From contig NZ_FNOH01000010.1 of NCBI RefSeq assembly GCF_900106535.1, positions 124,001 through 188,000 of the forward strand: a DNA stretch of 64,000 nucleotides. Direction: 5' to 3'. Position 1 is the first letter of the stretch; each line of letters begins with the position of its first letter. Under the pieces are notes generated by a model that saw only the letters and a program-made list of their open reading frames with translations, did not search any database and was not told where the DNA came from. Below are positions 14,512 through 22,100 of this stretch, piece after piece. The position numbers and the translations under genes were made by a program. The DNA is from Myxococcus xanthus. GTDB taxonomy: Bacteria; Myxococcota; Myxococcia; Myxococcales; Myxococcaceae.

Positions 14512-15048
14512 CTACTCGATATTCGAGCGCACAAAACGCACCCGCTCCGGGAGCGATGCCAGGGGAAGGGGGAGCAGCTCGTAGCCAAGGCTGGTGTAGA
14601 CCTCGACCATCGAGCGATAGGTCGCCTTCGCTTCGTCGGGGGCCTGTTTGCGCTCGGCATCTTGCGCGAAGATTTCGGGCCAATGCGGCGCGATGAAGAC
14701 ACGTCGATTGTAGCGAAACAGCTCCGCGGCCTTCCAGAGGTGTGGAGGCACTGGAAGACCACATACCCGAAGGTATCCGATGACGTCGGGAACGCCGCGA
14801 TCCAGGATGACAGGACGGCGTAGTTCGCAGGCCTCCTTGTGGGTTCGCATCTCCCATCCAAGCATCAGCTCGGCGAAGGCCGTCCGATCAGCCCAAGGGA
14901 GGGCATGGCCGCCTATTGCGACCTGCTGCTGAATGATGGCACGGCCCGCTTCAGGCATGTGCGCGAGTCCCTCCACCGCCAGCGCCTCGATGAGACTGCT
15001 CTTGCCGGAACCGGGGCCGCCTGTGATGACATGAAGATGAACGGTCAT
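14512..15048 (-). CDS. AAA-family P-loop ATPase/kinase-like protein
   Basis: The 178-residue protein has a Walker A motif, GGPGSGKSS (10-18), and resembles the small AAA_28 family of predicted ATPases (NadR-kinase-like). ILDRGVPDVIGYL supplies the acidic/DR motif typical of that family, and a C-terminal SLGYELLPLPLASLPERVRFV segment matches the usual end. Its substrate is unknown; relatives may phosphorylate small molecules. AAGGAG precedes the ATG at 15048; the longer frame upstream lacks a ribosome binding site. It is transcribed towards the orphan gene at 13985, and the two are separated by 110 bases. Confidence 0.82.
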   Translation of the reverse strand: MTVHLHVITGGPGSGKSSLIEALAVEGLAHMPEAGRAIIQQQVAIGGHALPWADRTAFAELMLGWEMRTHKEACELRRPVILDRGVPDVIGYLRVCGLPVPPHLWKAAELFRYNRRVFIAPHWPEIFAQDAERKQAPDEAKATYRSMVEVYTSLGYELLPLPLASLPERVRFVRSNIE

Positions 15049-15143
15049 GGTCTCCTTCGAGTTGGCGGGTATGTACCGCACCGGATTGTCGAGACACCAG
15101 GCCGGTTGCAATCAGGCCGCTTGCTTCGACAGGTGCGCTTCAC

Positions 15144-15176
15144 CGCCGGGGAGGAAGTCGCGGCTCCTCCCCGGCG
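15144..15176 (-). terminator. Hairpin terminator after the lipase gene
   Basis: A perfect 12-bp stem (15144-15155 with 15165-15176) and a 9-base loop lie 20 bases beyond the lipase stop codon on the minus strand. It is among the strongest hairpins in the window. Confidence 0.75.
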
Positions 15177-15196
15177 CAGTTTCGCTGTGGGGCCCG

Positions 15197-16384
15197 TCAG
15201 CGTGCAGCCGCGGCGCGACTCACGCTCTGGGTGGTCATTCGCGAGAAGGAGCCCAGCCACCGCTTGAACATCTTCTGGAGTGCGGACTGGGAGCCTTCGG
15301 AAACCAGCGATTGGACACCGAAGAGGATTTGATAGGCATCCAGGTGCTGGTACCCGACTTCGGCCCAGAATTGGGCTTCGGTCGTGATGGGATTGGTGCC
15401 GTGGAAGGTGCCTGGCACCTTGACGTTGGGGAGTTGCGTGTAGGGGCCAGGAAGGGCGCCGCCAAGTTCCGAGGCCGCGACGGCGAGGTTGACCAGTTTC
15501 GTGATGTCCGAGGGGACCTGTCCACCCTCCCAGTTCGCGGGATAGAGGGTGGGAATCTCCTTGAGGCTGTCGACGACCCACGCGTGTGGCACGGCGTCGA
15601 GGCTGTTCCAGATGTTCTGGTTCCAGGCGTATTGGGGCTGGGGCAGGTTCAGGCTGACCGGCGGGAACACCCGCTCGAAGAACTCGGAGAGACCCTGGTT
15701 GCCAGGGGTGGGACCGGCGGCCGGGAGCACGTAGACGTGGTCCCAGTCCCCAGTGCTGAGTGGCCCGCCTGATGGATTGAACAGGGCGAGTGCGAGCGTC
15801 GGCGCCAGCGCGCCGCCCAGACTGTGGCCACTGAAGATGAGCGTCTTTGAACCCGTCGCGCTCACCGAGCGTAGAAATTCCACCAAGGTTTGCTGGGTCA
15901 TCAGCGTGTCGGTCATGCCCAGCAGATTGTTGACGCCCAGCGCGGTCCCCGTCGAGAGAACGGGCCAGGGATTGATTCCCGAAGGCACTCCGTAGGACGG
16001 CAGGTTCGGGAACGCAGTCGTCCAGAGCTTGGTGGTGTTGACGCTGTTGTCCTCGATATTCTTGTCATATTGGGAAGACGCGTTGGTTCCCGCGATGGCG
16101 ACGACGTAGACGGACTGGTCGGGGCTCGCCGCGACGTACATGACATTGTCCGCGTAGGTCGTTGGGCTTTCCTGGTCCACGAACACCGCCGGCCCCCAGA
16201 CGAGCGACCATTGCCCCTCCATGGCCTTCTTGACGTCCGACAGGGCCAGGAAGGTGGTGAGCTTGGTTTGCAGTGCCTTGGCCAGCCTCTTGGCGTCGCC
16301 TGGCGTGTCGCCTACGCCGTTGGACTCCCAGGCGAGGAGGAAGGCCTTCTGACAGAGATTGAGGGGAAGGGTGGTGGATGACAT
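15197..16384 (-). CDS. Class 3 lipase-family alpha/beta hydrolase
   Basis: The 395-residue protein has the lipase_3 pattern: a strand giving VVAIAGTNASS (oxyanion region), then the nucleophile elbow GHSLGG with Ser188, and ALAPTLALALFNP. The remaining catalytic Asp and His are expected in the second half (for example the GTFHGTN region), but I cannot assign them with certainty. There is no signal peptide, so it is cytoplasmic or exported by another route. The start is ATG 16384 with AGAGGA 7 bases upstream. A perfect inverted repeat lies 26 bases upstream of the start. The gene stands alone and is followed by a strong terminator. Confidence 0.85.
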   Translation of the reverse strand: MSSTTLPLNLCQKAFLLAWESNGVGDTPGDAKRLAKALQTKLTTFLALSDVKKAMEGQWSLVWGPAVFVDQESPTTYADNVMYVAASPDQSVYVVAIAGTNASSQYDKNIEDNSVNTTKLWTTAFPNLPSYGVPSGINPWPVLSTGTALGVNNLLGMTDTLMTQQTLVEFLRSVSATGSKTLIFSGHSLGGALAPTLALALFNPSGGPLSTGDWDHVYVLPAAGPTPGNQGLSEFFERVFPPVSLNLPQPQYAWNQNIWNSLDAVPHAWVVDSLKEIPTLYPANWEGGQVPSDITKLVNLAVAASELGGALPGPYTQLPNVKVPGTFHGTNPITTEAQFWAEVGYQHLDAYQILFGVQSLVSEGSQSALQKMFKRWLGSFSRMTTQSVSRAAAAR

Positions 16385-16409
16385 AGGGGTCCTCTGCGGC
16401 GTTGTGGGA

Positions 16410-16432
16410 CCCACTCAGGGATACTGAGTGGG
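16410..16432. promoter_or_regulatory. Perfect inverted repeat upstream of the lipase
   Basis: CCCACTCA (16410-16417) and TGAGTGGG (16425-16432) flank a 7-base spacer, 26 bases upstream of the lipase start. It could be an operator or a leader hairpin. A second hairpin, CGGGC-TTCG-GCCCG, follows nearby in the same gap. Confidence 0.5.
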
Positions 16433-16668
16433 ATATGGGCCTCCCGGGCTTCGGCCCGCGTGCCCACTCGCTGGAAATGCAGGGGAGGTGCCAACACCGC
16501 AACCAGAGGGAATTGCTCACTCACCCCTGGCCAGGAAGCAGGCTTCACCTGGGAAATGACGTGTCAGCCCTCCGCTTTGACGTGTCTGTTCTCTCCCTGC
16601 CCCCTTTTGCGAGGCGCGGAGTGCGTGCAGAGTCCCGTGAAGCGCTTCTCGCGGAGGCCCAGACGGCC

Positions 16669-17529
16669 ATGTCCATGCCCCAGGTTCCCAGTCCCATGCG
16701 CCGACGTTCGGGCGCCGTCCTCGTCCTCGCCGCCGTCGTGCTGCTCAGCGGAGCCGCGCCGGAGAGCGCCCAGGAGCAGGTGCTGGGTTCAGCGGGAAGC
16801 GACCCGCGCATCGAGGCCGTGGCGATGCCATGCAAGGGGGGCCAGCATGCGCTGCGCGTTCGCCGCGGCGGCGCGAAGAGCACGGCGACACTGTCCGAGC
16901 CGTATGATGCGCTCACGTGCAACGTGGCGAAGTCGACGGCGCCTGGATGGAGCTGGACTGGTGGCGATGAGTCGACCTCCTGGGACCTCCATCTCCGGGC
17001 CGTGGAGCTCCAGGGAGGGCCGACGGCGCTTCTCATCACCCACGCGGCCGGCTACGAACATGTGCACCGCCAGCATGCCCTGTTCCTCGCGGACGCGAAG
17101 GGCGTGACCCGGGCCTGGGAGGGGACCGAGGGGCAGGGCCCCACCTCCTCCAGCGTGGAGGTCCAGGACGGCCGGCTCCTCTTCTCACGCACACTCGACA
17201 TCGGCGTGGGAGAGTCGGCGGACCGTTGGGCCCTCACCGAGCTGCGCTGGGACGCAGGACGGAAGAAGGTGGTGGAGCGGCCTGCCGAAGCCTGGGCCGT
17301 CATCCTCCGTACGGAGGACTCGGTGCCGGCGGCCCGCGTGGCCGAGGCGCAGTTGGAAGCGGACTGCAAGGGCGCGACGCTGCTCATGGTGGACACCAAC
17401 GACTTCGCGCGGCTCACCCGAGACAAGTGGGTGGTGGCCAGCTTCCTGCCGACACGCCAGGGCGCCGAGGCAGCGCTCAGGCGGCTGCGGCCGTGCGCAC
17501 CGGATGCGTACCTCAAGCGCGTCCAGTGA
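16669..17529 (+). CDS. Secreted protein of unknown function with SPOR-like end
   Basis: The 286-residue product has a basic N-terminus (MRRRSGAVLVLAAVVLLSGA core) that looks like a cleavable signal, so it is probably periplasmic or secreted. The middle is a predicted beta-rich domain with no motif I recognise (CKGGQHALRVRRGG, SWDLHLRAVELQGGPTALLITHAAG). The last 60 residues, LLMVDTNDFARLTRDKWVVASFLPTRQGAEAALRRL, resemble the alternating pattern of SPOR-type peptidoglycan-binding repeats, but only weakly. GGAGG lies 11 bases before ATG 16669; ATG 16696 is an alternative. Its 3' end overlaps the convergent PaiB-like gene by 17 bases. Confidence 0.72.
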   Translation: MSMPQVPSPMRRRSGAVLVLAAVVLLSGAAPESAQEQVLGSAGSDPRIEAVAMPCKGGQHALRVRRGGAKSTATLSEPYDALTCNVAKSTAPGWSWTGGDESTSWDLHLRAVELQGGPTALLITHAAGYEHVHRQHALFLADAKGVTRAWEGTEGQGPTSSSVEVQDGRLLFSRTLDIGVGESADRWALTELRWDAGRKKVVERPAEAWAVILRTEDSVPAARVAEAQLEADCKGATLLMVDTNDFARLTRDKWVVASFLPTRQGAEAALRRLRPCAPDAYLKRVQ

Positions 17530-18145
17530 GTGCCTCCGCACGGCGACGCCGCACGAGTGCCATTCGCGCCGCGACGTCGCGATCGTGCTGCGACGGGCTC
17601 CGCTCCAGTGCGGCGACGACGCCGTCGAAGTCGTCGTCGGATTTGTTCTGCGAGAGCTTCTGGGTGCCGCGGATGGACTCGATCGAGAGTGCCGCGCCGA
17701 CGATGCCTGTGAGCATCTTGTCCAGCGTCGCAGGGCGCAGCTTGTTCATCGTCCACGGAGCCTTGTCCGGGATGCGTGCTTCGTGCTCCGCGCTCAGCGC
17801 GGCGAGGATATCGCGCAGGAGCGTGTCGTCGACGGGCGTGAGCGAGCCGACGATCTCGACGCTCTCGTAATCCCACGTCGGAACTTGATCGTGGCTCTTG
17901 TACCAGTCCGGGCTCACGTAGGCGTCGGCCCCGTTGACCACTGCGACGACTCGCATCGGCAACGCCCGCGACATCGGGTTGCCGCGTGAGAAGTGGCAAA
18001 GCAGACGACTCGCGGCCTCGTCGACGATGAACGGGACCTGCGCCACCCGCAGGGATTCATCGACCAACGTCGCGAAGCTCCGAGCGCGCACGAACGCAAG
18101 CATTTCGGCGCGGTCCTTCCAGTGAAACACTGATGTGGGGTGCAT
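17513..18145 (-). CDS. PaiB-like FMN-binding split-barrel protein
   Basis: The 210-residue protein matches the PaiB family (FMN-binding negative transcriptional regulator, split beta-barrel). Family landmarks are FATLVDESLRVAQVPFIVDE, HFSRGNP, AYVSPDWY with DQVPTWDYESV, and the late IVGAALSIESIRGTQKLSQNKSDDD (usual form KLSQN(R/K)S). In Bacillus PaiB influences sporulation and protease genes; here the role is unknown. The frame continues far upstream, but GAAGGAAG before ATG 18145 marks the start. The gene overlaps its convergent neighbour at the 3' end. Confidence 0.88.
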   Translation of the reverse strand: MHPTSVFHWKDRAEMLAFVRARSFATLVDESLRVAQVPFIVDEAASRLLCHFSRGNPMSRALPMRVVAVVNGADAYVSPDWYKSHDQVPTWDYESVEIVGSLTPVDDTLLRDILAALSAEHEARIPDKAPWTMNKLRPATLDKMLTGIVGAALSIESIRGTQKLSQNKSDDDFDGVVAALERSPSQHDRDVAARMALVRRRRAEALTGRA

Positions 18146-18224
18146 GACCTGGCTTCCTTCCATTCCGCAGTGCAGCTTCGACATCAGGGTCCAGTGGCCG
18201 TTGATGGAGCGAGGTCGCGAATGT

Positions 18225-18353
18225 GTTGTCGCCCCTCTCGAAGAGGTGCCCCGAAAGCTGAGCGCGGACGCGGGCCACTTCTCCGCGAAGAACGTCCGCT
18301 GGCTGGAGTCGGTGGGGGTCGAGCCGTACATCACCATCTCCGGCCGGATTCGA
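18225..18353 (+). pseudogene. Remnant of an IS transposase (DDE, IS1182/IS5-like)
   Basis: In frame from 18225 the translation contains PRKLSADAGHFSAKNVRWL and then GVEPYI. This closely resembles the conserved segment of IS1182-type transposases, where an SADAGY(F/W)SE-NV-LE--GI-PYIA stretch carries the second catalytic Asp. Only about 43 codons remain. The upstream part, with the first Asp and DNA-binding domain, and the downstream part, with the catalytic Glu, are missing. It lies between the PaiB-like and MoaB/CinA-like genes. No terminal inverted repeats are visible. The assignment rests on motif memory and short length. Confidence 0.6.
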
Positions 18354-18370
18354 CTAGAATCCCACCCCTT

Positions 18371-19111
18371 ATGGAGCGGACCGGCGCAGCGGCAGTCATC
18401 ATCGGCAACGAGGTCTTGACGGCGAAGGTCCATGACCTGAACGGGCCGCACCTCATCAAGCGCCTGCGCGAGGTGGGCATCCCGCTGCACTCGGTGGAGA
18501 CGGTCCTCGACGACGTGGACGCCATCGTGGACGCGGTGGCCCGGGCCCGGCGCAAGGCGCGGTACGTCTTCACCAGCGGCGGCATCGGCCCCACCCATGA
18601 CGACGTCACCGTGCGCGCGGTGGCCCTGGCCATGGGACGGAACGTGGTTCGGCTGCAGGAGATGCTGGACCTCATCATGTCCCGTGCCACCGAGGAGCGG
18701 CCGGTGACGGCGGAAGGGCTGCGGCTCGCCGATGCCCCAGAGGGCGCCGTGCTGCTTCCCCAGGCCGACATGTGGTTCCCCGTCCTCACGGTGGATGACA
18801 TCTTCCTGCTGCCCGGTGTGCCGCAGTTGTTCAGGATGCAGTTGGAGACCGTGCTCGCGCGGCTGAGCGGGTCGCCCGTGGCCGTGAGCTGCCTCTACCT
18901 CCGGCTGGGCGAAAGCGACATCGCCGCCGTGCTGGACCGCGTGGCGCTCGACATGCCGCACGTAGCCATCGGCTCCTACCCGGAGTTCGACACGGACAAG
19001 GACTACCGGGTGAAGGTGACGGTGGAGTCCGCCCAGCGCGGGCCCGTGGATGACGCCCTGACGCGCATCCTCACGGGCCTGCCGGAAGGCGCGGTGGTGC
19101 GGCGGGAGTAG
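18371..19111 (+). CDS. MoaB/CinA N-terminal-type molybdopterin-binding protein
   Basis: The 246-residue protein is a MoCF_biosynth domain as found in the first half of CinA (competence/damage-inducible protein A). GNEVLTAKVHDLNGPHL and TSGGIGPTHDDVT (69-80) are the signature, and LLPGVPQLF follows. In CinA this domain acts as an ADP-ribose pyrophosphatase; the C-terminal NMN deamidase domain is absent here. The start, ATG 18371, lacks a strong Shine-Dalgarno, and the frame stays open upstream through the transposase remnant, so the start is the likely rather than certain choice. It is convergent with the giant TPR gene. Confidence 0.85.
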   Translation: MERTGAAAVIIGNEVLTAKVHDLNGPHLIKRLREVGIPLHSVETVLDDVDAIVDAVARARRKARYVFTSGGIGPTHDDVTVRAVALAMGRNVVRLQEMLDLIMSRATEERPVTAEGLRLADAPEGAVLLPQADMWFPVLTVDDIFLLPGVPQLFRMQLETVLARLSGSPVAVSCLYLRLGESDIAAVLDRVALDMPHVAIGSYPEFDTDKDYRVKVTVESAQRGPVDDALTRILTGLPEGAVVRRE

Positions 19112-19136
19112 GGCTCCCGCCGCGTTCCGAAAGCGC

Positions 19137-22100
19137 CTACAGCCCCAGTCCCAGCCGCTGGCGCAGCCGGAAGAAGTCGTCCGTGAAGGTCCACGCCAGA
19201 ATCGTGCGCAGGCGCTCACCTTCGCGCACGGCCTGGATCATGGGCTCGGGCGTATCCAGCCGGGCACCCGCGAAGTTCGGGTCCTCGCGCAGCACCATGC
19301 CCAGGCCCACCGCCACATCGCCGCACATCAGCAGGCCCGCGCGGTCCGCCGAGTAGTCGAGGGCCTCCAGCCAGGGCGCCAGGTCCACCTTCTGTGCGTC
19401 GCCCAGCGACATCGCCGGACTCTCCAGCGCCTTGAGCGCCTTGCGCGGGAAGGCCCGCTTGAGCTGCTTCACCGACTCGTCGTTGCGCCGGCCCAGCGCG
19501 CTGAACTGCGGCGCGTGCAGGCGGACGGCGCTGCCGAAGAGGTCCGCCGTCTCGCCCTGGGACAGCTTCTCCAGCACCGCGGTTTTGTTGAGCAGCCCCA
19601 GCGCCGCGCGGCCCAGGAGGAACTTCTGCTCGCGCGCGTTGAAGCGCCGCACCACGTCCTGGCCAATGCACACCGACATGGGCTCCGTGGTCTCCAGCAC
19701 CGTGAGCCCGCGCCGCGCCTGGTAGGCCTCGAAGGTTTCCACGCCGAACACCTGCGCCACGGCGCGGATGGCCTTGTACACGGCCGAGTCCGGCTTGAGC
19801 CGGTCCGCCTTCGGATTGACGCCCACGATTTCGAAGTTGGGCGGGTACACCTTCTCCAGGTGCTCGCCCATCGCGCGCAGCACCTCGAGCAGCGGGCCCC
19901 GGGCCCCCGGGTGCATCAGCACCGAGTCCACATCCGTCTGCGTCAGCGCCTCGCGCGCCTCCTGCGCCAGCCGCGTGCGGGCCTCCATGTAGAAGGCCAG
20001 CTCCACCTCGTTGGCGGAGCGCAGGAAGTGCAGCGCCGCCGCCGCGCAGAACGCCTTGTCGAGCTGCTTCAGGCCCTCCCAGAGCTTGAACAGCGCGTGC
20101 AGGCTGTCCACCCGCGTCGGGTCCTGCCGGAGAATCTGCCGGTGCTCCTCGATGGCCATCGGCACCGATGACGAGTCCCGCGCGTACAGCTCCGCGAGCA
20201 CCGCGCGGGCCTGGAGGTTGGTGCCATCACCATCCACCACCTGCCGGTACAGCGCGGTGGCGCGAGCAGGCTCGGACAGCGGACCCGCGTACAGGTCCCC
20301 GGCCCGCATCCGCAGCGTCGCGGCGCGCTTGGGCTCCACGGCCAACTGGCCCGTGGCCTGGGCCTCCAGCAACTGCGCCAGCTCCGGCAGGTTCCGAGCG
20401 CGCTCGTAGAGGACCACCAACCGGTCCACCAGGGCGGGGTTGCCCGGGGACAGCTCCAGCGCGCGGCGGTAGAGCGGGGTGGCCGCGCCCGCGTCGCCCA
20501 GCCCTTCGTCATACGTACGCGCCAGCTCCAGCGTGAAGCGGGCGCGCGGCTCCGGCGGCAGCTCCTGCTGGAGCAGCTTGTGCAGGCAGTCCACCGCGCC
20601 CGCCCAGTTGCGCGCCTGCGTGTGCAGCCCGGCCAGGCGCTCCAGCGCCTCCAGGTGACGGGGCAGGGTGGCCAGCACCGTCTGGTAGTGCGCCGCGGCC
20701 CGGCTCGGGTCATTGAGGTGCGACGCGTACAGGTTCCCCAGCGTCATGTGGAACTGCGCCAGGACGCGCGGGTCGCCGCCGAGCTGCACGCGCTGGCTCA
20801 GCATGGCCGCGGCCTCGGGGTACTGCTGCGCCTCCAGCAAGAGCGCGCCACGCAGCTCCAGCGCCTCCGGGTGCCCCGGCTGCGCGGACAGGGCCTTCTC
20901 CAGCAGGGCCAGCGCCCGCGCGCGGTCATTCAGCGCGGTGTGGTGCAGCCGCGCCGCGCTGACGAACGCCGTGGCCGCCGCCAGTCCGTCCCGTTGCGCA
21001 AGCTTCGCTTCGGCGCGCCGCTCTTGCAGGGCCGCCAGGTCCGCGGAGCCACCGCGCTGCGCCAGCAGTTCCTCCAAGCCCGCCTGAGCGCCCGCGTGCA
21101 GCGGATCCTTCTCCAGCGCCTGCCGGTACAGCGCCGTGGCGCCGTCCGCGTCATTCAGCCGGCCCACGGCCAGCTTCGCCGCGCCGATGAGCGCCTCGAT
21201 GGCGCCACGCGGATCGCGCGACACCCGGGCCTCGGCCTCCAGGGCGGCGCGGGCTCCCGCGAAGTCGCCCCGCTTCAAGGCCACGCGGCGAGCTCCCTGC
21301 ATCGCGGGCAGGCACTGCGGCTGGAGCTCCAGGGCCTGCCGGTACAGCGCCGCCGCCCGCTCCAAGTCGTTGAAGCGCGTGTCCGCCAGCTCGGCGGTGC
21401 GCAGCAGCATCTCCAGGGCCTCGTCGGCGTCCTGCGCGGATGCCAGCCGCATGGTGTACAGGCGCGCCAGCCCCGCGGCGTCACCCGCCTGCCGCAGGCC
21501 TCGCTCCAGCACGAAGGCCAGCCGCGCATCGCCCGGGTCGGCATCGAATGCGCGCTTGTAGGCCTCCAGCGTGCCCTCGGCGGGGCTCTTGTCCAAGTCC
21601 ACCGCGGCGGACAGCCGCAGGGCCATGGCCAACCGCGGGTCGTTCACCCGGTCGGCGATGCGCTGGCGCAGCTCGGCGCGGCGCGGCCGGTCCGAGGCGC
21701 GGATGCGCTCCAGTAGCGTGAGGGCGGTGAGGTTGCCGGCGTCCAGCGCCAGCACGGCCTCGCAGCACTGGGCCGCGCGGGAGGGCTCCTGGAAGCGGTC
21801 CAGGTACAGCCGCGCCAGCTTCAGGTACGCCGTCACCTTCGCCGCGGACGTGCTGCCCACCTGCGTCTCGCGGTCCAGGATGCCGACCAGCTCCTTCACG
21901 TTGTCCTGCGCCAGGTACAGCCGCTCCAGCGCGCGAAGCGTGGCGGCATGGCCCGGCGTCAGGCGCAGCACCTCTTGATACGTGTCGATGGCCAGCTCGG
22001 GCCGAAGCAGCTGCTCCTCCCAGATGGCCGCCGCCTGGTAGAGGGCGTTGGCGCGCTCCAGCGGGTCGGTGCGGTTGGCGGCTTCGGCGCGCAGCACCTC

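Noticed and set aside
13985-15048. Orphan gene plus P-loop ATPase as a toxin-antitoxin pair
   Set aside because: No toxin or antitoxin motif, 110 bases between them and separate promoter; kept only as a composition anomaly.
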